DNA from: Roseomonas genomospecies 6
Lineage (GTDB): Bacteria; Pseudomonadota; Alphaproteobacteria; Azospirillales; Azospirillaceae
Assembly (NCBI RefSeq): GCF_008365375.1
Contig: NZ_QOKW01000021.1
Location: 1-64,000 of the forward strand
Direction: 5' to 3'
Length of the DNA: 64,000 nt
In this document: piece after piece, positions 7,925 through 16,233 of the stretch
How the letters are laid out: each line of letters begins with the position of its first letter
Position numbering within the stretch: the stretch's first letter is position 1
Translations under genes and position numbers: made by a program
The notes under the pieces: generated by a model
Told to the model about the DNA's origin: nothing
Databases searched by the model: none
What the model saw: only the letters and a program-made list of their open reading frames with translations

Positions 7925-9758
7925 AACCTACACCCGCGGCCTTGCTTTCGCCCCGTCCACCCTGGACACCGCGGCCCGCACGGTGGAGGTGGTTGCGCTG
8001 AGCGGCCCCGCGCCGGTGATCCGCCCCGCGCCCGCGCCCGACGGCACGCGCTCCGCCTGGATTGAAGAACTCGACGCTGCCGGGGCCAACCTGTCGCGCC
8101 TGATCGGCGCGCCGGCCCTGAAGGACCACCGCAACGCCGTCGATTCCGCCGTTGGTGTGGTTTCCCAGGCCCGTGCCGAAGGCAACCGGATCGTTGCCGC
8201 CGTCGCCTTCGACACCAGCGCACCCGCGTCCGACCTGATCGGCAAGGTTCAGGCCGGTTCCGTCCGCGGCGTGTCGCTCGGCTACTCCATCCAGCGTTGG
8301 CACCCGGCCGGCAACCGCAACGGCTTGCCCGTGTTCCGCGCCGTCGCCTGGACCCCGCACGAACTCAGCTTCACCCCCGTCCCGGCCGACGCCGGGGCGA
8401 CTGTCCGTTCCCATGAGGACCCGATGACCATCGCCACGACCGAGACCACGACCGAGACCCCGGCCGTGGTGACCACCGAGACCCGCACCAGCGAGCCGAT
8501 GCACACCCGCGCCGCAGTCAACGTCGAAATCCGCAGCATGGCCCGTGTTGCCGGGCTGGGGCAGGATTTCGTTGACGCGCAGATCGACGCGAGCGCGACC
8601 ATCGAACAGGCTCGCGCCGCTGCCTTCGCTGCGATGGCGCAGCGTTCCGGCGGCCCGATCCGCACCGAACAGACCTACGTTCAGGTGATCGCGGACCACA
8701 ACGACCCGACTGCGATCCGCTCGGCGATGGCCGACGCGCTGTCGGCCCGGCTGAACCCGGCCGTGAAGCCGGAAGGCCGCGCCCGCGAGTTCATGGGCGT
8801 GCGCTTGCTGGACATGGCCCGCGACCTGTCCGCGGCCCGTGGCGAGCGCATGGCCCGCAGCGACGCCGCCGCGGTGGACGCGCTGTTCACCCGCTCCGCG
8901 CACAGCACCAGCGACTTCCCCCTGTTGCTGGAAAACGCCGTGAACAAGGCGATGCTGCCCGGCTATGCGTCGGCCGCGCCGACCTACCGGACATGGGCCG
9001 CGCAGCGCTCGTTCAATGACTTCCGGCCGCACAAGTTCCTGCGCATCGGCGACTTCCCGTCGCTGAAGGAGATCGGCGAGGGTGGCGAAACTAAGTTCGG
9101 CACCGTCTCGGAGAACCGGGAGGAAGTGACCGCGAAGGAGTTCGGCACCGGCATCGCCATCGGCCGCCGCGCGCTCATCAACGACGACCTCGGCGCGCTT
9201 CAGAACTTCACGGCCATGATCGGCGTGCGCGTCGCCAGCGACGAAAACGCCATGGCTTACGCCCTGCTGTCGCAGAATCCGACCCTGGCGGATGGGAAGG
9301 CCGTCTTCCACACCGGCCACGGCAACAAGGCCGCTTCCGGCGCGGCGCTGGACGTGACCAGCATGGCCGCCGCGGTGAAGGCGCTGCGCTCGCAGACGAG
9401 CCTGGATGGCATCAAGCTCAACGTCGCCCCGCGCTATCTGGTGATCGGTCCGGCCCTGGAACTGACCGCCCGGCAGCTTCTCGCGTCCATCGTCGCCAAC
9501 CAGACCAGCAACGTGAACCCGTGGTCCGGGCTGGTGGAACTGGTGATCGACGCGAACATCACCGGCAACGAATGGTATCTGTTCGCCGACCCGGCGATGG
9601 TCCCGAACTTCGTGTTTGGCTACGTCGCGGGCACGTCCGGCCCCGTGGTCCGTTCGGAAATCGACTTCGACACTCGCGCCTTCAAGGTGGCCGTCGGTCT
9701 CGACTTCGGCGTTGGCGCCATCGACTTCCGGGGCGCCTACCTGAACGCGGGCGCCTAA
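7914..9758 (+). CDS. Prohead protease fused to major capsid protein
   Basis: One 614-residue chain combines maturation protease and shell subunit. Residues about 1-165 resemble HK97-type prohead protease, with the catalytic His in LKDHRNAV and Ser in GSVRGVSLGYS. A Thr/Glu-rich linker follows (residues about 170-200: TTETTTETPAVVTTET). The rest resembles the Mu-like major head subunit family, ending EIDFDTRAFKVAVGLDFGVGAIDFRGAYLNAGA-like text with the usual hydrophobic C-terminus. Such fusions are known in other prophages. The linker is the probable self-cleavage region. It follows a purine-rich GAGAGAGG-like ribosome site. Confidence 0.9.
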   Translation: MTAETYTRGLAFAPSTLDTAARTVEVVALSGPAPVIRPAPAPDGTRSAWIEELDAAGANLSRLIGAPALKDHRNAVDSAVGVVSQARAEGNRIVAAVAFDTSAPASDLIGKVQAGSVRGVSLGYSIQRWHPAGNRNGLPVFRAVAWTPHELSFTPVPADAGATVRSHEDPMTIATTETTTETPAVVTTETRTSEPMHTRAAVNVEIRSMARVAGLGQDFVDAQIDASATIEQARAAAFAAMAQRSGGPIRTEQTYVQVIADHNDPTAIRSAMADALSARLNPAVKPEGRAREFMGVRLLDMARDLSAARGERMARSDAAAVDALFTRSAHSTSDFPLLLENAVNKAMLPGYASAAPTYRTWAAQRSFNDFRPHKFLRIGDFPSLKEIGEGGETKFGTVSENREEVTAKEFGTGIAIGRRALINDDLGALQNFTAMIGVRVASDENAMAYALLSQNPTLADGKAVFHTGHGNKAASGAALDVTSMAAAVKALRSQTSLDGIKLNVAPRYLVIGPALELTARQLLASIVANQTSNVNPWSGLVELVIDANITGNEWYLFADPAMVPNFVFGYVAGTSGPVVRSEIDFDTRAFKVAVGLDFGVGAIDFRGAYLNAGA

Positions 9759-9761
9759 GCC

Positions 9762-9977
9762 ATGGCGACGCTTGCCGACATGATCGCGATGCGGGACGCG
9801 CTTGAGCGCGCCCGCTACGCCGGCACCCTCAAGGTGAAGTCCGGTGACGATGAAGTCACCTACCGATCCGATGCGGAGATGAAGGCCGCGCTTGCGGACC
9901 TCGACGCCAAGATCAACGCGGCAAGCGGCACCACTCCGGTTCGCCAAGTGCGCATTTCCTCTTCGAAAGGTCTCTGA
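9762..9977 (+). CDS. gpW-like head-tail connector protein
   Basis: A 71-residue protein whose pattern (MATLADMIAMRDALERARYAG, then KVKSGDDEVTYRSDAEMKAAL) matches the gpW family: two helices around a short hairpin. gpW joins the portal and closes the filled head in lambda. The gene starts three bases after the capsid stop and ends one base before the next start, fitting the head module. Confidence 0.8.
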   Translation: MATLADMIAMRDALERARYAGTLKVKSGDDEVTYRSDAEMKAALADLDAKINAASGTTPVRQVRISSSKGL

Positions 9978-9978
9978 G

Positions 9979-10314
9979 ATGAAGAACTTCATTCAGGCCG
10001 GCACCGTGGTCTCTGTGACTGCCCCGGCCACCGTCACGTCCGGCTCTCTGGTCAAGGTGGGTGCCCTGTTCGGCGTTGCCGTGACCGACGCCGCGTCCGG
10101 TGCCGCCGTCGAGATTTCCACCGAAGGCGTCTACACGCTGCCGAAGGTGACGACCGACACCATCGCCATTGGCGACAAGCTCTATTGGGACGACACGGCC
10201 AAGCTCGTCACCAAGACCGCGACCAACAACACGCTAATCGGCGTGGCCCTGTCTGTCGGCGGCAACCCTTCGGCGACGGTCAACGTCCGCCTGAACGACT
10301 GCTTCGGCATCTGA
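9979..10314 (+). CDS. DUF2190 family capsid decoration protein
   Basis: A 111-residue protein from the ATG that starts MKNFIQAGTVVSVTAPATV, with GAAAGG upstream. The pattern is that of DUF2190: small all-beta proteins coded near capsid genes and thought to cement or decorate the shell. GALFGVAVTDAASGAAVEI and DKLYWDDTAKLVT are the family-like segments. An in-frame extension upstream overlaps the gpW gene and is rejected. Confidence 0.8.
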   Translation: MKNFIQAGTVVSVTAPATVTSGSLVKVGALFGVAVTDAASGAAVEISTEGVYTLPKVTTDTIAIGDKLYWDDTAKLVTKTATNNTLIGVALSVGGNPSATVNVRLNDCFGI

Positions 10315-10334
10315 TCCCCGCGCGGCGCAGAGCA

Positions 10335-10514
10335 ATGACCACGGCCCTTCATACCGCTGACCACCTCAACCCGACGCGCCGCGCGTCGGCGGTTGGCCGT
10401 GCTTTCCCTCAAGGCCAGTCGGCGAGTGCCTTCGTAACCCCGACAGCGCACGGCGGAATGAACTCCCCCGCGCGGTGCGTGTGCGTATCCGTCGCCAACG
10501 CGGGGAGGGTGTGA
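10335..10514 (+). CDS. Possible small phage ORF (59 aa)
   Basis: An open frame from ATG 10335 to TGA 10514 fills the gap between the decoration and head-tail joining genes and stops one base before the next GTG start. There is no clear ribosome site and the composition (Arg, Ala, Ser rich) does not look strongly protein-like. Otherwise the 201-bp gap would hold only the ribosome site of the next gene. Weakly supported. Confidence 0.3.
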   Translation: MTTALHTADHLNPTRRASAVGRAFPQGQSASAFVTPTAHGGMNSPARCVCVSVANAGRV

Positions 10515-10515
10515 C

Positions 10516-10827
10516 GTGTCCTTTCACGCCCTCCCCGACGCGCTCTTCGCAGACCCGAACGTCGCTGAAGACGCAACGTTCACGCCGGCCGACGGCGTGC
10601 CCGCCTCGGTGCGGGTGATCCGCAAAACCGCTTCGGCCGATTTCCGCTTCGACGGCACGACCGTGCGCAGCGACGCCGTGACCTTCAAGCTTCGCGTCGC
10701 CGACGTGCCCACGCCGACCGAGGGCGACACAATCACTGACGCCGACGGCGCCGGCTATGTGGTGCAGGGCGCCCCGTCCCGCACCATGCGTGGACTGGTG
10801 TGGCTGGTGGAGGCCGTCCCGGCATGA
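10516..10827 (+). CDS. Head-tail joining (stopper-like) protein
   Basis: A 103-residue, mostly beta protein starting at GTG (MSFHALPDALFADPNVAEDA), preceded by GGGAGG. Its length, the ADGVPASVRVIRK segment and the ending in a hydrophobic WLVEAVPA strand resemble the lambda gpFII and Gifsy-2-type head-tail attachment proteins. Its position after the capsid genes and before tail genes agrees. It overlaps the next gene by ATGA. Confidence 0.65.
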   Translation: MSFHALPDALFADPNVAEDATFTPADGVPASVRVIRKTASADFRFDGTTVRSDAVTFKLRVADVPTPTEGDTITDADGAGYVVQGAPSRTMRGLVWLVEAVPA

Positions 10828-11438
10828 GGCTCGCCGCTGCCCTCGAAGGTAACCTTAAGGACGTGATGGCGAGCGAGATCAAGGCCGCCGAGCGCGCCGT
10901 CACGCGCGGACTCACCCGCGCCTCATCCGGGCTTCAGCGCGAACTTCGCGGACAGGCCCGCCGCGCCGCGCTCGGCGTCGGCGTGGAGAAGGCGTGGAGC
11001 ATGAACCGCTACCCCCGCGCCCGGAACTCCATCAACGCCGCGACGCTCGTCTTCTCGAAGGCGCAGCGCATCCACGACGCTTTCAGCGCCGACCGCACCA
11101 TCCGGGCACAGAACGGCCGATGGCTGGTGATCCCGCTCGACGCCGCCAAGGCGCGCGGCTGGGATCATTCCCGGCGCATGAGCAAGGGCAACCGCGCGCG
11201 CCGCTACGCCGAGACCCAGGCCGCCGAACAGACCCTCGGCGCGCTCGCCTTCGTGCGGCTGGCCGGCGACCGCGCCTTACTCGTCCACCGTGAAGGAAAG
11301 GGCAAGCCGACGCCCGTCTTCCTTCTGGTCAAGCAAGTCTCGCTGCGCAAGCGCTTCGACATCAACGAGCCGGCCCGCAAGTGGCACGACCGCGCGCCCG
11401 GCTACATCTTGCGCGAATGGGAGCGCGCCACGGCATGA
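10824..11438 (+). CDS. DUF6441-like minor tail or neck protein
   Basis: A 204-residue basic protein from ATG 10824 (MRLAAALEGNLKDVMASEIK), overlapping the previous stop by ATGA. It begins with a long amphipathic helix and contains NRYPRARNSINAATLVFSKA and RTIRAQNGRWLVIPL, segments seen in DUF6441 phage proteins. By position it corresponds to lambda gpZ (tail completion). The internal start further upstream (10800) is rejected because of the ATGA coupling. Confidence 0.7.
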   Translation: MRLAAALEGNLKDVMASEIKAAERAVTRGLTRASSGLQRELRGQARRAALGVGVEKAWSMNRYPRARNSINAATLVFSKAQRIHDAFSADRTIRAQNGRWLVIPLDAAKARGWDHSRRMSKGNRARRYAETQAAEQTLGALAFVRLAGDRALLVHREGKGKPTPVFLLVKQVSLRKRFDINEPARKWHDRAPGYILREWERATA

Positions 11439-11863
11439 CGCACCGAGAACAGATCATGCAGGCCATCGTTGCCGCTCTCGGCGCCATCGGCGCCAAGGTG
11501 ATCCGCAACGCCGAGGTGCCGACCACGGTGCCGGCCGAAGGGCTCGTAATCTTGCGCGACGGCGACCCCGGCGAGGCTGTGGAAGTGGTGCTTTCGCCGG
11601 TTGCCTACACCTTCGACCACCGGGCTGAGATCGAGGTTTACGCCCAGGCTCAGGCGAAGACCGCCCGCGCCGCGACCCTCGACGACCTGATCGCCGCCAT
11701 CGGCACCGCCCTCGCTGCGGATCGCACCTTCGGCGGATTGGCCGATTGGTCCGCGCCCGGTGGCCCGGCCGTCACCGACACCGGCAGCACCGGCGCGGCA
11801 TCCGTTGCCAGCGCCGCAATCCCGCTGACCGTCGCCTACACCGTCAACGACCCGCTTTCGTGA
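11435..11863 (+). CDS. Tail terminator protein, gpU-like
   Basis: A 142-residue protein starting at ATG 11435 (MTHREQIMQAIVAALGAIG), again overlapping the previous stop by ATGA. Size, position just before the tail-tube gene and the alternating beta pattern (EAVEVVLSPVAYTFDHRAEIEVYAQ) fit the tail terminator family, which caps the tail and joins it to the head. Similar proteins have been mislabelled acyl-CoA transferase in databases. Confidence 0.65.
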   Translation: MTHREQIMQAIVAALGAIGAKVIRNAEVPTTVPAEGLVILRDGDPGEAVEVVLSPVAYTFDHRAEIEVYAQAQAKTARAATLDDLIAAIGTALAADRTFGGLADWSAPGGPAVTDTGSTGAASVASAAIPLTVAYTVNDPLS

Positions 11864-11873
11864 GGTTCACCCC

Positions 11874-12803
11874 ATGACCACCAAGGCTTATGGCCGCAAC
11901 GCGATCCTGTTGGGTGCGTTCGAAACCACGCCCGGCACCGCGCCGGCCGACGGCTATACCCAGCTCCCGTTCGTTTCCTCGACCGTCGGTGGGGAACGCC
12001 CGATCATTGCCGCGGACATCCGCAACGGCAGCCGTGAGCCCGTCGCCGGTCTGCCGGGGCACCTCGAAGTGGGTGGCGATGTCGTCGCGCCGCTGTGCGT
12101 GAACGCGAGCGGCTTTTGGCTGAAGAGCATCTTCGGCGCCCCGACCACCACCGGCACCGGCCCGTTCACCCATGTCTTCGAATCCGGCGGTTCGCCGGCC
12201 CCGGTGACGCTGGAAATCGGGCACCCGGACGTGGGCAAGTTCCGGCGCAACACCTTCCTTGTCGCCGACAAGCTGACCCTGGCGCGCAAGGGCGACGACG
12301 CGGCCCAGCTAAATATGACGGTCTCGTTCCGCGGTGCGGATGAAGCCGTCGCCGGCACGACCATCGACAGTGCTCCGGCATCCCTGCCGCTCAAGCGCGT
12401 TCCGGTGCTCACCGGCACGGTGACGCTCGACGGTGCTCCGCTCGGTTCCGTGGTGGGTTTCAGCCTCGACTACACGAACGCCGTTTCCGTGGTGCGCGAG
12501 TTCGGCCGGATCGACGTGGCCGAGGGGGATGCGACCCTCGCCGGCACGGTGACGATCCGCTTCGACGGCACGACCCTGGAAAGCGTCGCCGGCACCGGCT
12601 CGCCGGTGACGATCACGTTCACGCAACAGATCGACGCTTCGAACTGCATCGCCTTCGCAGTGCACGGAACCCTGAACAGCCCAAAGGCCGCCATCGAAGG
12701 CCCGGCCGGCATCGAGAAGACGTTCAGCCTGTCCGGCTGTCGGCAGGCGGACGGCGGCCCGATGCTCACGGCCACGCTGGTCAACACCGTCGCGAGCTAC
12801 TGA
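11874..12803 (+). CDS. Phage tail tube protein
   Basis: A 309-residue beta-rich protein (MTTKAYGRNAILLGAFETTPG) with repeated segments on both sides of a pseudo-symmetric fold, e.g. GEVGGDVVAPL-like and LDGAPLGSVVGFSLDY regions. These match tube proteins of long-tailed siphoviruses. Its location directly before the chaperone with its frameshift and the tape-measure gene is the canonical tail order. It probably forms stacked hexamers through which DNA is delivered. Confidence 0.85.
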   Translation: MTTKAYGRNAILLGAFETTPGTAPADGYTQLPFVSSTVGGERPIIAADIRNGSREPVAGLPGHLEVGGDVVAPLCVNASGFWLKSIFGAPTTTGTGPFTHVFESGGSPAPVTLEIGHPDVGKFRRNTFLVADKLTLARKGDDAAQLNMTVSFRGADEAVAGTTIDSAPASLPLKRVPVLTGTVTLDGAPLGSVVGFSLDYTNAVSVVREFGRIDVAEGDATLAGTVTIRFDGTTLESVAGTGSPVTITFTQQIDASNCIAFAVHGTLNSPKAAIEGPAGIEKTFSLSGCRQADGGPMLTATLVNTVASY

Positions 12804-12814
12804 GGACCGCCGGC

Positions 12815-13330
12815 ATGATCCGTCTCAACCTCCCCTCGGCTCCCTACGACATCGCCCTTGAGCACGGCGTCACCGTCACGGTGCGCCCGTGTTCCACGGC
12901 GATCTATGAGGCCGCCCGCTCGAAGATGTCGCGCCTTGTCCGCGACATCGCCCGGCAGCGCGAGGAAGCCGCCGAAGTCGGCGCCCGCCTCGAAGGACTT
13001 CCCGACCTCACCGACGATGACCAGCGCGCGGGGTTCTCCCAAGCGTTGTTCGTCACCGCGCTCGCCCAGGCAGCCGTCACCGCCTGGAGCGGCGTGCTCG
13101 ACGCCGACGGCAGCCCAGCCCCGGTGAACGACGTCACCGTTGCCGAACTCATGCGTATCCCGGCCATCGCCGAGCGGTTCGCCGTGGAATACACCCGCCC
13201 GCACGCCGACTTGGTTGCCGAGGGAAACGGATCAACCGCCGGGCAGAATGGCACCATTCCGGCGGGCGTGAATACTGCGGCCGGTGCGCCGAACAAGACC
13301 TCCCCTGTTCCCGAGGCGAACGCGGCGTAG
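12815..13330 (+). CDS. Tail assembly chaperone, short form (gpG-like)
   Basis: A 171-residue protein made by normal translation, lying between tail tube and tape measure. The first 130 residues are structured; the tail (GNGSTAGQNGTIPAGVNT...) is low complexity. Coding for that tail overlaps a second open frame in -1, and a canonical slippery heptamer GGGAAAC lies in phase at 13222-13228. In lambda and many long-tailed phages, gpG and its frameshifted partner gpGT coat the tape measure during tail assembly. Confidence 0.88.
   Translation: MIRLNLPSAPYDIALEHGVTVTVRPCSTAIYEAARSKMSRLVRDIARQREEAAEVGARLEGLPDLTDDDQRAGFSQALFVTALAQAAVTAWSGVLDADGSPAPVNDVTVAELMRIPAIAERFAVEYTRPHADLVAEGNGSTAGQNGTIPAGVNTAAGAPNKTSPVPEANAA
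13222..13265 (+). promoter_or_regulatory. Programmed -1 ribosomal frameshift signal
   Basis: The heptamer G GGA AAC is in the zero frame at 13222-13228 and fits X XXY YYZ. After a 7-base spacer comes a stem-loop: CCGCCGG at 13236-13242 pairs with CCGGCGG at 13259-13265. A small inner hairpin AATGG/CCATT sits in its loop with a 4-base bulge. Slippery site, spacer and stem are all as in known bacterial -1 sites; lambda uses GGGAAAG at the same gene. Confidence 0.85.
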
Positions 13331-13605
13331 ACGGCTGCCTCTGCCCCTACCACGAGCACGCGCCGCGGACCGCCGAGGGCTGGCAGGCGTGGGACGTGGC
13401 CGAGCGCTGCGCCGGGCAGGTGCGCACCGCCGGCATGGGGGCGCCCGTCGGCATGGAACTCGGCACCGCCCTGAAGGTGGCCGAGATCGACGGTGCCGAC
13501 CCGAAGGCGATGGTGTCGCTGATCCCCGCGTATGAGGCCGGCATGGTCGCCGGCATGAGGAAGAAGGCCCATGAGCGACACGAAGAACCTCGCGATCCGG
13601 CTTAG
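13228..13605 (+). CDS. Frameshift extension of the tail chaperone (gpT part of gpGT)
   Basis: Reached by a -1 slip at 13222-13228, adding about 125 residues to the first 138 of the chaperone (about 263 in total). This frame has no ATG, GTG or TTG between its upstream stop (13018-13020) and 13396. It still codes for a protein-like segment starting RINRRAEWHHSGG, with a Cys cluster (CGRCAEQDLPC, GCLCPYHEH), then WDVAERCAG and a helical end. It stops inside the tape-measure gene, a 35-bp overlap. The Cys cluster may bind a metal. Confidence 0.82.
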   Translation, partial: RINRRAEWHHSGGREYCGRCAEQDLPCSRGERGVDGCLCPYHEHAPRTAEGWQAWDVAERCAGQVRTAGMGAPVGMELGTALKVAEIDGADPKAMVSLIPAYEAGMVAGMRKKAHERHEEPRDPA

Positions 13606-15670
13606 CCTCAAGGACGGCGAAGTCGTCAAGAAGGCGCTCGCCGCGCTCGGCGAAGAAGGGCAGCGCGCCCTTCAGCGGATCGAGAAGGCCGGCGAGCCGG
13701 CGTCGCGCTCGCTTCTGGCGCTGAACGACGCCTCGCAGAACGTGCGCGGCGGCATGGAAGGGCTCACCGGCCGGCTCGGCCCCATCGGCTCGGCGATGTC
13801 GGCAATGGGCACCGGAGGGCTCGCCGCTGCGGCCGGTGTCGCCGCGGTGGGGCTCGCCTTGGCCGCTGCGGTGCAGCGCTCCAAGCAGGCCGCGGAGACA
13901 TTCGCTGAGATCACCAAGGAGGCCGACCGCATCGGCGTGTCGGTGACGGCGTTCCAAGAGATCGGCTATGCCGCCAAGCAGTCCGGCGTCAACGTCGAAC
14001 AGCTTGGCGAGGCCATGAAGGAGCTTGCCGGGCGTGCGGCTGACGCCGTTGCTTCCGGCACCGGCGACGCCGCCGAGGGCTTCGCCATGATCGGGCTTTC
14101 GACAGATGCGCTGAAGCCGAAGCTTGCCGACACCGATGCCCTGTTCACCGATGTGATTGAGCGCATCGGCCGCTTGAAGACGGCCGGCGAACGGGTGCTC
14201 GCCGTCCAACAAATCTTCGGCGACGAGGGTGGGGAACCCCTGCTGGCGCTGATCGCCAAGGGCGCCGACGAATTCGCCCGGATGCGCAAGGAGGCGCACG
14301 ACCTCGGCATCGTCGTGGACGAGCATATCGTGCGCACCGGCGCCAACGCCGCCAAACAACTCGACGTGCTCGGCAGCGTGATCGACACGCACCTGAACCG
14401 CGCCGTCGTGGACCTCGCTCCGGTGCTGGTGCAGATGGCACAGCTTTTCGCCGACATCGCCGCCGCGGTGGCTGACGTGGTTGACGGTTTCCGCGAGTTG
14501 GAGAACCGCAGCACCCGCGGCCTACGCTCCCGGCTGGCCGAACTCGAAGGCCAGCGCGGCGCGCTTGTCGCCGAGCATGAGAAGGCGCAGACGGCTCCGC
14601 CGCGCACCTTCTACAGCACCGACCCGATCGAGGCGATGCAGCGGGAGGATTGGGACGAGGCGCGCACGAACGCCCTGCCGCCGTCGATTCAAGCGATTGA
14701 CGCCGAGATCGCCCGGATCAAGGGCATCCTCACCGAGCGCGACAAGCCGGCGCCGACCGCGCCCCGGCTGGCGCCCTACAAGCCCGTTGAGTTGAAGAAG
14801 CCGGGTTCCGGTTCCTCTTCAGCCGAGGAAGAGCCTGACCGGGTTGGGGAGTATCTGTCTCAGCTTCGCCAGCAAGTGCAGCTTCAGGGGCTTGAGGAAG
14901 AGCAGCGCAAGCGGCTTGAAGCCGTCATCCGGGCGCAGAATCTTGCGATGCAGGACGGCAAGCTTATTACCGAAGAGCAGCGCGCCGAAATCTTCAAGCT
15001 CACTGATGCTATCGTCGAGCACGACAGGGCGACCAAGGCCGCAGAGACGGCGCAGCGTGACATGCAGGACGCAACGCGCGAACTCGGCATGACGTTCAGT
15101 TCCGCGTTCGAAGACGCGATCATCAGTGGGAAGAATTTCAGCGATGTCCTTCAGGGGCTTGCCCAAGACATTGAACGCCTTCTTCTACGCAAGATGGTTA
15201 CAGAACCGCTGGTCAATGCGATTGCCGGCGGCTTCGGTGGGGGAGGCTTTGGGGGCGGCATTGGCACGCTCTTCGCCGAACTGATTGGCAGCATCTTCCA
15301 CGACGGCGGTATCGTCGGCGAATCGGCCGCGCCGGGGCGTCCCGTCCCGGTCTCTCTGTTCGAGGGTGCTCCGCGCTTCCATAGCGGCGGCTTCCCCGGT
15401 CTTCGGCCCGATGAAGTGCCCGCGATCTTGCAGAGGGGCGAAGGGGTCTTCACCCGCGAACAGATGGCCGCGCTGGGGGCTTCGGCTTCCGCGTCGTCGG
15501 CGAAGGCGCCAGACGTCACCGTCAACGTCATCAACCAGACCGGCCAGCCGGTCAACGCCGAGCGCGGCAACCTCCGCTTCGACGGCGAGCGCTACGTGCT
15601 CGACGTGGTGATGCGCGCGGCGAGCCAGCCCGGCCAGTTCCGCGAAGCCATGAAGGGAGCCCTGCGGTGA
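13571..15670 (+). CDS. Phage tail tape measure protein
   Basis: Sets tail length and is threaded through the tube before DNA ejection. The 699-residue protein has helical, Ala-rich N-terminal sequence, a hydrophobic stretch (GGLAAAAGVAAVGLALAAAV, residues about 76-95) and long coiled-coil regions. A Gly-rich hydrophobic part (about 550-570) follows. The C-terminal motif FHDGGIVGESAAPGRPVPVSLFEG...RFHSGGFPG is the usual lambda-gpH-type ending. If length scales as in other phages, the tail is about 100 nm (inference). It starts inside the chaperone frameshift frame. Confidence 0.92.
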   Translation: MSDTKNLAIRLSLKDGEVVKKALAALGEEGQRALQRIEKAGEPASRSLLALNDASQNVRGGMEGLTGRLGPIGSAMSAMGTGGLAAAAGVAAVGLALAAAVQRSKQAAETFAEITKEADRIGVSVTAFQEIGYAAKQSGVNVEQLGEAMKELAGRAADAVASGTGDAAEGFAMIGLSTDALKPKLADTDALFTDVIERIGRLKTAGERVLAVQQIFGDEGGEPLLALIAKGADEFARMRKEAHDLGIVVDEHIVRTGANAAKQLDVLGSVIDTHLNRAVVDLAPVLVQMAQLFADIAAAVADVVDGFRELENRSTRGLRSRLAELEGQRGALVAEHEKAQTAPPRTFYSTDPIEAMQREDWDEARTNALPPSIQAIDAEIARIKGILTERDKPAPTAPRLAPYKPVELKKPGSGSSSAEEEPDRVGEYLSQLRQQVQLQGLEEEQRKRLEAVIRAQNLAMQDGKLITEEQRAEIFKLTDAIVEHDRATKAAETAQRDMQDATRELGMTFSSAFEDAIISGKNFSDVLQGLAQDIERLLLRKMVTEPLVNAIAGGFGGGGFGGGIGTLFAELIGSIFHDGGIVGESAAPGRPVPVSLFEGAPRFHSGGFPGLRPDEVPAILQRGEGVFTREQMAALGASASASSAKAPDVTVNVINQTGQPVNAERGNLRFDGERYVLDVVMRAASQPGQFREAMKGALR

Positions 15671-16047
15671 AGAGCTATCCGACCCTGACCAGCCTGTTCG
15701 ACAGCGCCAGCTACAGCGAGGGCGTCAAGAAGGGTGCGGTGATGACGCACGCCCAGGGCGGCTACACCTTGACCCGGCCCCGCTACACCCGCCCGCCGCC
15801 GCTGACCTATGAGTTCGCCTACCCGGCCATGAGCAACGCCGACAAGCTGGCGTTGGAGAACTTCCATCGGCTCGACGTGCGCGGCGGTTCGGACATGTTC
15901 GCATGGACCCGGCCGACTGATGGCGTGACGCGCTACGTTCGGTTCGTGGAAGACGATGGGATGACATTCAAAGCGATCCACCATCGGAAGAACGGTGGAT
16001 CGCTCGAAATCTGGTGGCGCGTTATGGTGAAGCTCGAAGACTTATAA
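15667..16047 (+). CDS. Minor tail protein after the tape measure
   Basis: A 126-residue protein starting at GTG, which overlaps the tape-measure stop (GTGA). The text MKSYPTLTSLFDSASYSEGVKKG...YTLTRPRYTRPPPLTYEF, with KLALENFHRLDVRGGSDMFAW, resembles minor tail proteins of the gpM or DUF2460-neighbour type, which link the tube to the tail tip. It is the last recognisable structural gene. The next expected genes (gpL, K, I and J equivalents) are absent. Confidence 0.7.
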   Translation: MKSYPTLTSLFDSASYSEGVKKGAVMTHAQGGYTLTRPRYTRPPPLTYEFAYPAMSNADKLALENFHRLDVRGGSDMFAWTRPTDGVTRYVRFVEDDGMTFKAIHHRKNGGSLEIWWRVMVKLEDL

Positions 16048-16073
16048 AAGGAGCCGAATATATGCCGGCGTTA

Positions 16074-16223
16074 TTACAACTCTTCCTTAGGGGGCTTGAA
16101 GCTATTCTCGACAACAAAGCGATTTGGCTGTGGACCGGGCCTCGCGCTGTTTGTGTTCTGATTTGGTCTAGCGACCGGCTTTGGAGGAGGTGGAGGAGGC
16201 GGATTTTCCGTTTTGTTCGACAT
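16074..16223 (-). CDS. Proline-rich small protein (49 aa)
   Basis: Read leftward from ATG 16223, with AAAGGAG five bases upstream, a very good ribosome site. The peptide MSNKTENPPPPPPPKPVARP continues as a disordered, Pro/Asn-rich chain ending KPPKEEL. It starts 10 bp after the stop of the membrane-protein gene and is probably its operon partner. Function unknown; poly-proline tracts can bind SH3-like or WW-like partners, but nothing here proves that. A competing plus-strand frame exists over the same bases. Confidence 0.55.
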   Translation of the reverse strand: MSNKTENPPPPPPPKPVARPNQNTNSARPGPQPNRFVVENSFKPPKEEL

Positions 16224-16233
16224 GCAAACTCCT

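Noticed and set aside
15185..15570. Minus-strand frames opposite the tape-measure C-terminus
   Set aside because: They are mirrored from the Gly/Pro-rich tape-measure end and have no support of their own.
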